NCBI GenBank assembly: GCA_036172665.1
Contig: JAYKNF010000013.1
Span: forward strand, 2,976,001 to 3,040,000
Reading direction: 5' to 3'
Length of the DNA stretch: 64,000 nucleotides
Source: Prosopocoilus inquinatus
Taxonomy: Eukaryota; Arthropoda; Insecta; Coleoptera; Lucanidae
Both the position numbers and the translations under genes were made by a program. The notes under the pieces were generated by a model, which saw nothing but the letters and a program-made list of their open reading frames with translations, had not been told where the DNA came from and ran no database searches. Shown here one piece after another: positions 8,950 to 21,796 of this stretch (position 1 is its first letter; every line of letters begins with the position of its first letter).

Positions 8950-9747
8950 TTGCCGGCCGGAGAGCGAACGAATCGACCTCTCCGCGCTCGCATTTTTTTT
9001 TTAATCACAAACGAACATCCAAAGCCTCCTTTATTCATCTATTTACGTAATATGTACGGTCGAAATTATGTTCGAACGCGTCCGCGCGGCGAAAGAGATC
9101 GCGTCGGCGGCTTTAGATTAGGTCACGTTCGACCGGCGGCGCACGTACTCCCTCCGCCGCCGGGCCGACTGCCGGCGTAACACGACACACGCGAAAGAGT
9201 TCGCGCGTCGCTTTCAGGTTAGATCACTGTCGATAGGCAGCACGCCCCCCCTCCCTTCCGACCACCGGTGCTCCGGCCCCACGACTGGCCGTACAGATAT
9301 ATAATATTACATATGTCAAGTGTCAAGGTTTCCTTACTGCGCGTGTCGCGCGATCGTTGCCAACCAACCCTCGTCGATCCCATCTTTTACGCGGCGGCAA
9401 ATTCAAATGAGCTCCGTCAAAATCTCGACGCGTTCGTTCGAGCGTACACGCGACGGCACAATGCAAATCGTGAAGAATTTAACCGGCAAAACGACGCCGC
9501 CGCCGCCGCCGCGATCGTCTTATAACCTTTTTTCCGATTACCGGAGTAACATCGGAGAAATGGAATTTGGAGGTTTTCAGTTGTTTTTAACACTTACTTT
9601 TTTTCAGTGGAAACACTTTTTCACTGTTACACACGCGTTCGTGTCACATTTTCGATATCACCCCGTATATCTCTCGCCATGTGGTAAACGTTACGTTCGT
9701 AAAGCTACTTTCTTCTACGTCGGAAAGAATTCGACGCGATCGATTTA
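8950..9747. other. GC/CpG-rich block, U3
   Basis: 798 bp. It carries CGTTCGTTCGAGCG (near 9431) where most copies have CGTTCGGTCGAGCG; U4 shares this variant. Confidence 0.9.
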
Positions 9748-10418
9748 GACCTTTCGTTTGATAGGCGACAATCCGGGTTTACGTTCGACGCGTCCGATTT
9801 CGATCATTGCAGCGCCATCTTCGATCGAAAAATCGAACCGACGCGATTTTCCGTCGCTGCTCGGCGAGACCTTTCGTTTGATACGCGACAATCCGGGTTT
9901 ACGTTCGACGCGTTCGATTTCGATAATTGCAGCGCCATCTTCGATCGAAAAATCGAACCGACGCGATTTTCCGTCGCCGCTCGGCGAGACCTTTCGTTTG
10001 ATGGGCGACAACCCGGGTTTACGTTCGACGCGTCCAGTTTCGATCATTGCAGCGCCATCTTCGATCGAAAAATAGAACCGACGCGATTTTCCGTCGCCGC
10101 TCGGCGAGACCTTTCGTTTGATACGCGACAACCCGGGTTTACGTTCGACGCGTCCAGTTTCGATCATTGCAGCGCCATCTTCGATCGAAAAATCGAACCG
10201 ACGCGATTTTCCGTCGCCGCTCGGCGAGACCTTTCGTTTGATACGCGACAATCCGGGTTTACGTTCGACGCGTCCGATTTCGATCATTGCAGCGCCATCT
10301 TCGATCGAAAAATCGAACCGACGCGATTTTCCGTCGCCGCTCGGCGAGACCTTTCGTTTGATACGCGACAACCCGGGTTTACGTTCTACGCGACCGATTT
10401 CGATCATCGCGGCGCCAT
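9748..10418. repeat. 120-bp satellite array, U3, family S (5.6 copies)
   Basis: 671 bp, equal to 5 x 120 + 71, the shortest array class. Family S markers are GTCGCTGCTCGGCG in the first monomer and CATCGCGGCGCCAT in the last. A GATGGGCGAC monomer and an AAAATAGAACC variant are shared with U4. Confidence 0.97.
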
Positions 10419-10629
10419 AGGAACCCCTTAAGTACACTTTTCCGAGTTTCTTTTCTTATATATGACAAGTGGGATCCGCTACGCTCCGCCCACTTGTGGG
10501 TATGAACAGAGGCTTGTGTGGACAGAGGCTTTGTATAGACGGAGGTTTCGTTTCGACGGAAGAGGTGAAAGCGCTGCGCGCTGTTTGGGCCGCTAACCTT
10601 TGGGGGCTCGCGGCACCTAGGGACTTGGA
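10419..10629. other. Junction block, U3, family S
   Basis: 211 bp. S markers are GGTGAAAGCG and CCGCTAACC. The TATA-like motif is of the CTTATATATG type. A private TTTCGACGG occurs near 10551 where other copies have TTTGGACGG. Confidence 0.88.
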
Positions 10630-11541
10630 AGAATGTTGGAAAACTTTAAGAATTGATTTTTCTAATTTTCGAAATTTTGAGTATTTTTCCCCAATTTTTT
10701 CAATTTTTCCGTTCTCCTAATTTATAAATTTTTTTTCGCCGTCTGGGTTGGCCTCGCTTGGGTTGGCGTCGGTTGGGTTCACCTTGAACAATTTTAGAAC
10801 AGAAAGGGAAGGAAAGTTTAAGAAAAAGTGAGAAAAATTGTTGGAAAACTTGAGAAATAGGTTTCCTTAATTTTTAGAATTTTTTCCATTTTTTTTCGAT
10901 TTTTTTCAATTTTTTCTCGAAATTTACTACATTTTTCCCTAATTCTTTAAATTTTTTCGTTTTCTTTAAAATAAAATTTTTCTGTCATCTGGGTTGGCCT
11001 CGCTTGGGTTGGCGCCGTTTGAGTTGACCTTGAACAATTAAAAAAAAAGAGTTAAGGAATATGTAAGAGAAAGTGAGGAAAAATGTTTTAAAAAAGTTGT
11101 AAAACGTCAATAATCGGCTTCCTCTATTCTTAGAATTTTTTCCTATTTTTTTCGATTTTTTCAATTTTTTCCCGAAATTTTGAATATTTTTCCCCAATTT
11201 TTTCAATTTTTCCGTTCTCCTAATTTTTAAATTTTTTTTCGCCGTCTGGGTTGGCCTCGCTTGGGTTGGCGTCGGTTGGGTTGACCTTGAACAATTTTCG
11301 AAAAAAAGTGAAGGAAACTGTAAAAAGTGATGAAATGTTTTAAAAAAGTTGGGAAACTTAAGAAATCCGTTTCCCTAATTTTTAGAATTCTTGTCGATTT
11401 TTCTCGATTTTTTTAAATTTCCCCCCGAAATTTTGAATATTTTTCCCCAATTTGTTCAATTTTTCCGTTCTCTTAATTTTTAATTTTTTAAAATTTTTAT
11501 CGATTTTTTTCAATTTTTTTCCCTTAAATTTCCCGCTTTAA
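10630..11541. repeat. AT-rich spacer S3 (912 bp)
   Basis: It has CGCTTGGGTTGGCGCC in the second head and the TTTTTTCAAT step, and shares GAAACTGTAAAAAG with S2. No gene is seen. Confidence 0.92.
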
Positions 11542-12339
11542 TTGCCGGCCGGAGAGCGAACGAATCGACCTCTCCGCGCTCGCATTTTTTTTTTAATCAC
11601 AAACGAACATCCAAAGCCTCCTTTATTCATCTATTTACGTAATATGTACGGTCGAAATTATGTTCGAACGCGTCCGCGCGGCGAAAGAGATCGCGTCGGC
11701 GGCTTTAGATTAGGTCACGTTCGACCGGCGGCGCACGTACTCCCTCCGCCGCCGGGCCGACTGCCGGCGTAACACGACACACGCGAAAGAGTTCGCGCGT
11801 CGCTTTCAGGTTAGATCACTGTCGATAGGCAGCACGCCCCCCCTCCCTTCCGACCACCGGTGCTCCGGCCCCACGACTGGCCGTACAGATATATAATATT
11901 ACATATGTCAAGTGTCAAGGTTTCCTTACTGCGCGTGTCGCGCGATCGTTGCCAACCAACCCTCGTCGATCCCATCTTTTACGCGGCGGCAAATTCAAAT
12001 GAGCTCCGTCAAAATCTCGACGCGTTCGTTCGAGCGTACACGCGACGGCACAATGCAAATCGTGAAGAATTTAACCGGCAAAACGACGCCGCCGCCGCCG
12101 CCGCGATCGTCTTATAACCTTTTTTCCGATTACCGGAGTAACATCGGAGAAATGGAATTTGGAGGTTTTCAGTTGTTTTTAACACTTACTTTTTTTCAGT
12201 GGAAACACTTTTTCACTGTTACACACGCGTTCGTGTCACATTTTCGATATCACCCCGTATATCTCTCGCCATGTGGTAAACGTTACGTTCGTAAAGCTAC
12301 TTTCTTCTACGTCGGAAAGAATTCGACGCGATCGATTTA
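11542..12339. other. GC/CpG-rich block, U4
   Basis: 798 bp. It matches the U3 copy, including CGTTCGTTCGAGCG near 12023. Confidence 0.9.
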
Positions 12340-13010
12340 GACCTTTCGTTTGATAGGCGACAATCCGGGTTTACGTTCGACGCGTCCGATTTCGATCATT
12401 GCAGCGCCATCTTCGATCGAAAAATCGAACCGACGCGATTTTCCGTCGCTGCTCGGCGAGACCTTTCGTTTGATACGCGACAATCCGGGTTTACGTTCGA
12501 CGCGTTCGATTTCGATAATTGCAGCGCCATCTTCGATCGAAAAATCGAACCGACGCGATTTTCCGTCGCCGCTCGGCGAGACCTTTCGTTTGATGGGCGA
12601 CAACCCGGGTTTACGTTCGACGCGTCCAGTTTCGATCATTGCAGCGCCATCTTCGATCGAAAAATAGAACCGACGCGATTTTCCGTCGCCGCTCGGCGAG
12701 ACCTTTCGTTTGATACGCGACAACCCGGGTTTACGTTCGACGCGTCCAGTTTCGATCATTGCAGCGCCATCTTCGATCGAAAAATCGAACCGACGCGATT
12801 TTCCGTCGCCGCTCGGCGAGACCTTTCGTTTGATACGCGACAATCCGGGTTTACGTTCGACGCGTCCGATTTCGATCATTGCAGCGCCATCTTCGATCGA
12901 AAAATCGAACCGACGCGATTTTCCGTCGCCGCTCGGCGAGACCTTTCGTTTGATACGCGACAACCCGGGTTTACGTTCTACGCGACCGATTTCGATCATC
13001 GCGGCGCCAT
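12340..13010. repeat. 120-bp satellite array, U4, family S (5.6 copies)
   Basis: 671 bp. It matches the U3 array at every variant I compared (GTCGCTGCTC, CGATAATTG, GATGGGCGAC, AAAATAGAACC, CATCGCGG), so the duplication is very recent. Confidence 0.97.
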
Positions 13011-13221
13011 AGGAACCCCTTAAGTACACTTTTCCGAGTTTCTTTTCTTATATATGACAAGTGGGATCCGCTACGCTCCGCCCACTTGTGGGTATGAACA
13101 GAGGCTTGTGTGGACAGAGGCTTTGTATAGACGGAGGTTTCGTTTGGACGGAAGAGGTGAAAGCGCTGCGCGCTGTTTGGGCCGCTAACCTTTGGGGGCT
13201 CGCGGCACCTAGGGACTTGGA
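13011..13221. other. Junction block, U4, family S
   Basis: 211 bp with S markers and CTTATATATG. It lacks the private U3 change. Confidence 0.88.
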
Positions 13222-14133
13222 AGAATGTTGGAAAACTTTAAGAATTGATTTTTCTAATTTTCGAAATTTTGAGTATTTTTCCCCAATTTTTTCAATTTTT
13301 CCGTTCTCCTAATTTATAAATTTTTTTTCGCCGTCTGGGTTGGCCTCGCTTGGGTTGGCGTCGGTTGGGTTCACCTTGAACAATTTTAGAACAGAAAGGG
13401 AAGGAAAGTTTAAGAAAAAGTGAGAAAAATTGTTGGAAAACTTGAGAAATAGGTTTCCTTAATTTTTAGAATTTTTTCCATTTTTTTTCGATTTTTTTCA
13501 ATTTTTTCTCGAAATTTACTACATTTTTCCCTAATTCTTTAAATTTTTTCGTTTTCTTTAAAATAAAATTTTTCTGTCATCTGGGTTGGCCTCGCTTGGG
13601 TTGGCGCCGTTTGAGTTGACCTTGAACAATTAAAAAAAAAGAGTTAAGGAATATGTAAGAGAAAGTGAGGAAAAATGTTTTAAAAAAGTTGTAAAACGTC
13701 AATAATCGGCTTCCTCTATTCTTAGAATTTTTTCCTATTTTTTTCGATTTTTTCAATTTTTTCCCGAAATTTTGAATATTTTTCCCCAATTTTTTCAATT
13801 TTTCCGTTCTCCTAATTTTTAAATTTTTTTTCGCCGTCTGGGTTGGCCTCGCTTGGGTTGGCGTCGGTTGGGTTGACCTTGAACAATTTTCGAAAAAAAG
13901 TGAAGGAAAATGTAAAAAGTGATGAAATGTTTTAAAAAAGTTGGGAAACTTAAGAAATCCGTTTCCCTAATTTTTAGAATTCTTGTCGATTTTTCTCGAT
14001 TTTTTTAAATTTCCCCCCGAAATTTTGAATATTTTTCACCAATTTGTTCAATTTTTCCGTTCTCTTAATTTTTAATTTTTTAAAATTTTTATCGATTTTT
14101 TTCAATTTTTTTCCCTTAAATTTCCCGCTTTAA
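13222..14133. repeat. AT-rich spacer S4 (912 bp)
   Basis: The left half is like S3. The right half has AAAATGTAAAAAGTG and TTTTTCACCAATTTG, as in S5, S9, S13 and S14. No gene is seen. Confidence 0.92.
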
Positions 14134-14931
14134 TTGCCGGCCGGAGAGCGAACGAATCGACCTCTCCGCGCTCGCATTTTTTTTTTAATCACAAACGAAC
14201 ATCCAAAGCCTCCTTTATTCATCTATTTACGTAATATGTACGGTCGAAATTATGTTCGAACGCGTCCGCGCGGCGAAAGAGATCGCGTCGGCGGCTTTAG
14301 ATTAGGTCACGTTCGACCGGCGGCGCACGTACTCCCTCCGCCGCCGGGCCGACTGCCGGCGTAACACGACACACGCGAAAGAGTTCGCGCGTCGCTTTCA
14401 GGTTAGATCACTGTCGATAGGCAGCACGCCCCCCCTCCCTTCCGACCACCGGTGCTCCGGCCCCACGACTGGCCGTACAGATATATAATATTACATATGT
14501 CAAGTGTCAAGGTTTCCTTACTGCGCGTGTCGCGCGATCGTTGCCAACCAACCCTCGTCGATCCCATCTTTTACGCGGCGGCAAATTCAAATGAGCTCCG
14601 TCAAAATCTCGACGCGTTCGGTCGAGCGTACACGCGACGGCACAATGCAAATCGTGAAGAATTTAACCGGCAAAACGACGCCGCCGCCGCCGCCGCGATC
14701 GTCTTATAACCTTTTTTCCGATTACCGGAGTAACATCGGAGAAATGGAATTTGGAGGTTTTCAGTTGTTTTTAACACTTACTTTTTTTCAGTGGAAACAC
14801 TTTTTCACTGTTACACACGCGTTCGTGTCACATTTTCGATATCACCCCGTATATCTCTCGCCATGTGGTAAACGTTACGTTCGTAAAGCTACTTTCTTCT
14901 ACGTCGGAAAGAATTCGACGCGATCGATTTA
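14134..14931. other. GC/CpG-rich block, U5
   Basis: 798 bp. It carries the common CGTTCGGTCGAGCG, unlike U3 and U4. Confidence 0.9.
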
Positions 14932-15602
14932 GACCTTTCGTTTGATAGGCGACAATCCGGGTTTACGTTCGACGCGTCCGATTTCGATCATTGCAGCGCC
15001 ATCTTCGATCGAAAAATCGAACCGACGCGATTTTCCGTCGCTGCTCGACGAGACCTTTCGTTTGATACGCGACAATCCGGGTTTACGTTCGACGCGTTCG
15101 ATTTCGATAATTGCAGCGCCATCTTCGATCGAAAAATCGAACCGACGCGATTTTCCGTCGCCGCTCGGCGAGACCTTTCGTTTGATGCGCGACAACCCGG
15201 GTTTACGTTCGACGCGTCCAGTTTCGATCATTGCAGCGCCATCTTCGATCGAAAAATCGAACCGACGCGATTTTCCGTCGCCGCTCGGCGAGACCTTTCG
15301 TTTGATACGCGACAACCCGGGTTTACGTTCGACGCGTCCAGTTTCGATCATTGCAGCGCCATCTTCGATCGAAAAATCGAACCGACGCGATTTTCCGTCG
15401 CCGCTCGGCGAGACCTTTCGTTTGATACGCGACAATCCGGGTTTACGTTCGACGCGTCCGATTTCGATCATTGCAGCGCCATCTTCGATCGAAAAATCGA
15501 ACCGACGCGATTTTCCGTCGCCGCTCGGCGAGACCTTTCGTTTGATACGCGACAACCCGGGTTTACGTTCTACGCGACCGATTTCGATCATCGCGGCGCC
15601 AT
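14932..15602. repeat. 120-bp satellite array, U5, family S (5.6 copies)
   Basis: 671 bp. Unlike U3 and U4 it has GATGCGCGAC rather than GATGGGCGAC, AAAATCGAACC rather than AAAATAGAACC, and a private GCTGCTCGACGAG near 15041. Confidence 0.97.
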
Positions 15603-15813
15603 AGGAACCCCTTAAGTACACTTTTCCGAGTTTCTTTTCTTATATATGACAAGTGGGATCCGCTACGCTCCGCCCACTTGTGGGTATGAACAGAGGCTTG
15701 TGTGGACAGAGGCTTTGTATAGACGGAGGTTTCGTTTGGACGGAAGAGGTGAAAGCGCTGCGCGCTGTTTGGGCCGCTAACCTTTGGGGGCTCGCGGCAC
15801 CTAGGGACTTGGA
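15603..15813. other. Junction block, U5, family S
   Basis: 211 bp with S markers and the CTTATATATG type. Confidence 0.88.
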
Positions 15814-16725
15814 AGAATGTTGGAAAACTTTAAGAATTGATTTTTCTAATTTTCGAAATTTTGAGTATTTTTCCCCAATTTTTTCAATTTTTCCGTTCTC
15901 CTAATTTATAAATTTTTTTTCGCCGTCTGGGTTGGCCTCGCTTGGGTTGGCGTCGGTTGGGTTCACCTTGAACAATTTTAGAACAGAAAGGGAAGGAAAG
16001 TTTAAGAAAAAGTGAGAAAAATTGTTGGAAAACTTGAGAAATAGGTTTCCTTAATTTTTAGAATTTTTTCCATTTTTTTTCGATTTTTTTCAATTTTTTC
16101 TCGAAATTTACTACATTTTTCCCTAATTCTTTAAATTTTTTCGTTTTCTTTAAAATAAAATTTTTCTGTCATCTGGGTTGGCCTCGCTTGGGTTGGCGCC
16201 GTTTGAGTTGACCTTGAACAATTAAAAAAAAAGAGTTAAGGAATATGTAAGAGAAAGTGAGGAAAAATGTTTTAAAAAAGTTGTAAAACGTCAATAATCG
16301 GCTTCCTCTATTCTTAGAATTTTTTCCTATTTTTTTCGATTTTTTCAATTTTTTCCCGAAATTTTGAATATTTTTCCCCAATTCTTTCAATTTTTCCGTT
16401 CTCCTAATTTTTAAATTTTTTTTCGCCGTCTGGGTTGGCCTCGCTTGGGTTGGCGTCGGTTGGGTTGACCTTGAACAATTTTCGAAAAAAAGTGAAGGAA
16501 AATGTAAAAAGTGATGAAATGTTTTAAAAAAGTTGGGAAACTTAAGAAATCCGTTTCCCTAATTTTTAGAATTCTTGTCGATTTTTCTCGATTTTTTTAA
16601 ATTTCCCCCCGAAATTTTGAATATTTTTCACCAATTTGTTCAATTTTTCCGTTCTCTTAATTTTTAATTTTTTAAAATTTTTATCGATTTTTTTCAATTT
16701 TTTTCCCTTAAATTTCCCGCTTTAA
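15814..16725. repeat. AT-rich spacer S5 (912 bp)
   Basis: It has CCCCAATTCTTTCAAT in the middle and TTTTTCACCAATTTG on the right. No gene is seen. Confidence 0.92.
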
Positions 16726-17523
16726 TTGCCGGCCGGAGAGCGAACGAATCGACCTCTCCGCGCTCGCATTTTTTTTTTAATCACAAACGAACATCCAAAG
16801 CCTCCTTTATTCATCTATTTACGTAATATGTACGGTCGAAATTATGTTCGAACGCGTCCGCGCGGCGAAAGAGATCGCGTCGGCGGCTTTAGATTAGGTC
16901 ACGTTCGACCGGCGGCGCACGTACTCCCTCCGCCGCCGGGCCGACTGCCGGCGTAACACGACACACGCGAAAGAGTTCGCGCGTCGCTTTCAGGTTAGAT
17001 CACTGTCGATAGGCAGCACGCCCCCCCTCCCTTCCGACCACCGGTGCTCCGGCCCCACAACTGGCCGTACAGATATATAATATTACATATGTCAAGTGTT
17101 AAGGTTTCCTTACTGCGCGTGTCGCGCGATCGTTGCCAACCAACCCTCGTCGATCCCATCTTTTACGCGGCGGCAAATTCAAATGAGCTCCGTCAAAATC
17201 TCGACGCGTTCGGTCGAGCGTACACGCGACGGCACAATGCAAATCGTGAAGAATTTAACCGGCAAAACGACGCCGCCGCCGCCGCCGCGATCGTCTTATA
17301 ACCTTTTTTCCGATTACCGGAGTAACATCGGAGAAATGGAATTTGGAGGTTTTCAGTTGTTTTTAACACTTACTTTTTTTCAGTGGAAACACTTTTTCAC
17401 TGTTACACACGCGTTCGTGTCACATTTTCGATATCACCCCGTATATCTCTCGCCATGTGGTAAACGTTACGTTCGTAAAGCTACTTTCTTCTACGTCGGA
17501 AAGAATTCGACGCGATCGATTTA
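16726..17523. other. GC/CpG-rich block, U6
   Basis: 798 bp. Private changes are CCCCACAACTGG near 17055 and AAGTGTTAAGG near 17094. Confidence 0.9.
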
Positions 17524-19874
17524 GACCTTTCGTTTGATAGGCGACAATCCGGGTTTACGTTCGACGCGTCCGATTTCGATCATTGCAGCGCCATCTTCGA
17601 TCGAAAAATCGAACCGACGCGATTTTCCGTCGCCGCTCGGCGAGACCTTTCGTTTGATACGCGACAATCCGGGTTTACGTTCGACGCGTCCGATTTCGAT
17701 CATTGCAGCGCCATCTTCGATCGAAAAATCGAACCGACGCGATTCTCCGTCGCCGCTCGGCGAGACCTTTCGTTTGATACGCGACAACCCGGGTTTACGT
17801 TCGACGCGTCCGATTTCGATCATTGCAGCGCCATCTTCGATCGAAAAATCGAACCGACGCGATTTTCCGTCGCCGCTCGGCGAGACCTTTCGTTTGATAC
17901 GCGACAACCCGGGTTTACGTTCGACGCGTCCAGTTTCGATCATTGCAGCGCCATCTTAGATCGAAAAATCGAACCGACGCGATTTTCCGTCGCCGCTCGG
18001 CGAGACCTTTCGTTTGATACGCGACAACCCGGGTTTACGTTCGACGCGTCCAATTTCGATCATTGCAGCGCCATCTTCGATCGAAAAATCGAACCGACGC
18101 GATTTTCCGTCGCCGCTCGGCGAGACCTTTCGTTTGATACGCGACAATCCGGGTTTACGTTCGACGCGTCCGATTTCGATCATTGCAGCGCCATCTTCGA
18201 TCGAAAAATCGAACCGACGCGATTTTCCGTCGCCGCTCGGCGAGGCCTTTCGTTTGATACGCGACAACCCGGGTTTACGTTCGACGCGTCCGATTTCGAT
18301 CATTGCAGCGCCATCTTCGATCGAAAAATCGAACCGACGCGATTTTCCGTCGCCGCTCGGCGAGACCTTTCGTTTGATACGCGACAACCCGGGTTTACGT
18401 TCGACGCGTTCGATTTCGATCGTTGCAGCGCCATCTTCGATCGAAAAATCGAACCGACGCGATTTTCCGTCGCCGCTCGGCGAGACCTTTCGTTTGATAC
18501 GCGACAACCCGGGTTTACGTTCGACGCGTCCAATTTCGATCATTGCAGCGCCATCTTCGATCGAAAAATCGAACCGACGCGATTTTCCGTTGCCGCTCGG
18601 CGAGACCTTTCGTTTGAAACGCGACAACCCGGGTTTACGTTCCACGCGTCCAGTTTCGATCATTGCAGCGCCATCTTCGATCGAAAAATCGAACCGACGC
18701 GATTTTCCGTCGCCGCTCGGCGAGACCTTTCGTTTGATACGCGACAACCCGGGTTTACGTTCGACGCGTTCGATTTCGATCATTGCAGCGCCATCTTCGA
18801 TCGAAAAATCGAACCGACGCGATTTTCCGTCGCCGCTCGGCGAGACCTTTCGTTTGATACGCGACAACCCGGGTTTACGTTCGACGCGTCCGATTTCGAT
18901 TATTGCAGCGCCATCTTCGATCGAAAAATCGAACCGACGCGATTTTCCGTCGCCGCTCGGCGAGACCTTTCGTTTGATACGCGACAACCCGGGTTTACGT
19001 TCGACGCGTCCAGTTTTGATCATTGCAGCGCCATCTTCGATCGAAAAATCGAACCGACGCGATTTTCCGTCGCCGCTCGGCGAGACCTTTCGTTTGATGC
19101 GCGACAACCCGGGTTTACGTTCGATGCGTACAGTTTCGATCATTGCAGCGCCATCTTCGATCGAAAATTCGAACCGACGCGATTTTCCGTCGCCGCTCGG
19201 CGAGACCTTTCGTTTGATATGCGACAACCCGGGTTTACGTTCGACGCGTTCGATTTCGATCATTGCAGCGCCATCTTCGATCGAAAAATCGAACCGACGC
19301 GATTTTCCGTCGCCGCTCGGCGAGACCTTTCGTTTGATGCGCGACAACCCGGGTTTACGTTCGACGCGTCCGATTTCGATCATTGCAGCGCCATCTTCTA
19401 TCGAAAAATCGAACCGACGCCATTTTCCGTCGCCGCTCGGCGAGACCTTTCGTTTGATGCGCGACAACCCGGGTTTACGTTCGACGCGTCCAGTTTCGAT
19501 AATTGCAGCGCCATCTTCGATCGAAAAATCGAACCGACGCGATTTTCCGTCGCCGCTCGGCGAGACCTTTCGTTTGATGCGCGACAACCCGGGTTTACGT
19601 TCGATGCGTACAATTTCGATCACTGCAGCGCCATCTTCAATCGAAAAATAGAACCGACGCGATTTTCCGTCGCCGCTCGGCGAGACCTTTCGTTTGATAC
19701 GCGACAATCCGGGTTTACGTTCGACGCGTCCGATTTCGATCATTGCAGCGCCATCTTCGATCGAAAAATCGAACCGACGCGATTTTCCGTCGCCGCTCGG
19801 CGAGACCTTTCGTTTGATACGCGACAACCCGGGTTTACGTTCTACGCGACCGATTTCGATCATTGCGGCGCCAT
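17524..19874. repeat. 120-bp satellite array, U6, family L (19.6 copies)
   Basis: 2351 bp, equal to 19 x 120 + 71. The L terminal module is at 19324-19874. Private variants include GATTCTCCG near 17741, GAGGCCTTTCG near 18243, CGATCGTTGC near 18417 and GAAAATTCGAACC near 19162. Confidence 0.97.
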
Positions 19875-20085
19875 AGGAACCCCTTAAGTACACTTTTCCG
19901 AGTTTCTTTTCTTATATATGACAAGTGGGATCCGCTACGCTCCGCCCACTTGTAGGTATGAACAGAGGCTTGTGTGGACAGAGGCTTTGTATAGACGGAG
20001 GTTTCGTTTGGACGGAAGAGGTGAGAGCGCTGCGCGCTGTTTGGGCCGCTAGCCTTTGGGGGCTCGCGGCACCTAGGGACTTGGA
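19875..20085. other. Junction block, U6, family L
   Basis: 211 bp with L markers. A private G-to-A change at 19954 (CACTTGTAGGTATG) lies just outside the stem-loop. Confidence 0.88.
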
Positions 20086-20998
20086 AGAATGTTGGAAAAC
20101 TTTAAGAATTGATTTTTCTAATTTTCGAAATTTTGAGTATTTTTCCCCAATTTTTTCAATTTTTCCGTTCTCCTAATTTATAAATTTTTTTTCGCCGTCT
20201 GGGTTGGCCTCGCTTGGGTTGGCGTCGGTTGGGTTCACCTTGAACAATTTTAGAACAGAAAGGGAAGGAAAGTTTAAGAAAAAGTGAGAAAAATTGTTGG
20301 AAAACTTGAGAAATAGGTTTCCTTAATTTTTAGAATTTTTTCCATTTTTTTTCGATTTTTTTCAATTTTTTCTCGAAATTTACTACATTTTTCCCTAATT
20401 CTTTAAATTTTTTCGTTTTCTTTAAAATAAAATTTTTCTGTCATCTGGGTTGGCCTCGCTTGAGTTGGCGCCGTTTGAGTTGACCTTGAACAATTAAAAA
20501 AAAAAAGAGTTAAGGAATATGTAAGAGAAAGTGAGGAAAAATGTTTTAAAAAAGTTGTAAAACGTCAATAATCGGCTTCCTCTATTCTTAGAATTTTTTC
20601 CTATTTTTTTCGATTTTTTCAATTTTTTCCCGAAATTTTGAATATTTTTCCCCAATTTTTTCAATTTTTCCGTTCTCCTAATTTTTAAATTTTTTTTCGC
20701 CGTCTGGGTTGGCCTCGCTTGGGTTGGCGTCGGTTGGGTTGACCTTGAACAATTTTCGAAAAAAAGTGAAGGAAAATGTAAGAAGTGATGAAATGTTTTA
20801 AAAAAGTTGGGAAACTTAAGAAATCCGTTTCCCTAATTTTTAGAATTCTTGTCGATTTTTCTCGATTTTTTTAAATTTCCCCCCGAAATTTTGAATATTT
20901 TTCCCCAATTTGTTCAATTTTTCCGTTCTCTTAATTTTTGATTTTTTTAAATTTTTATCGATTTTTTTCAATTTTTTCCCTTAAATTTCCCGCTTTAA
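20086..20998. repeat. AT-rich spacer S6 (913 bp)
   Basis: L-type left half (CGCTTGAGTTGGCGCC), but it keeps the TTTTTTCAAT step that S1 and S2 lack. The right half has TAAGAAGTGATG. No gene is seen. Confidence 0.92.
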
Positions 20999-21796
20999 TT
21001 GCCGGCCGGAGAGCGAACGAATCGACCTCTCCGCGCTCGCATTTTTTTTTTAATCACAAACGAACATCCAAAGCCTCCTTTATTCATCTATTTACGTAAT
21101 ATGTACGGTCGAAATTATGTTCGAACGCGTCCGCGCGGCGAAAGAGATCGCGTCGGCGGCTTTAGATTAGGTCACGTTCGACCGGCGGCGCACGTACTCC
21201 CTCCGCCGCCGGGCCGACTGCCGGCGTAACACGACACACGCGAAAGAGTTCGCGCGTCGCTTTCAGGTTAGATCACTGTCGATAGGCAGCACGCCCCCCC
21301 TCCCTTCCGACCACCGGTGCTCCGGCCCCACGACTGGCCGTACAGATATATAATATTACATATGTCAAGTGTCAAGGTTTCCTTACTGCGCGTGTCGCGC
21401 GATCGTTGCCAACCAACCCTCGTCGATCCCATCTTTTACGCGGCGGCAAATTCAAATGAGCTCCGTCAAAATATCGACGCGTTCGGTCGAGCGTACACGC
21501 GACGGCACAATGCAAATCGTGAAGAATTTAACCGGCAAAACGACGCCGCCGCCGCCGCCGCGATCGTCTTATAACCTTTTTTCCGATTACCGGAGTAACA
21601 TCGGAGAAATGGAATTTGGAGGTTTTCAGTTGTTTTTAACACTTACTTTTTTTCAGTGGAAACACTTTTTCACTGTTACACACGCGTTCGTGTCACATTT
21701 TCGATATCACCCCGTATATCTCTCGCCATGTGGTAAACGTTACGTTCGTAAAGCTACTTTCTTCTACGTCGGAAAGAATTCGACGCGATAGATTTA
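20999..21796. other. GC/CpG-rich block, U7
   Basis: 798 bp. It carries AAAATATCGACG near 21469 and a C-to-A change at 21790 that introduces a TAG two codons early in the longest open frame of this block, which argues weakly against that frame being used. Confidence 0.9.

Noticed and set aside
10985..11206. 73- and 85-codon minus-strand lysine/asparagine-rich frames in spacers
   Set aside because: They are translations of A-rich low-complexity DNA. They are present only where the 8-bp TTTTTCAA step is present and lost otherwise.
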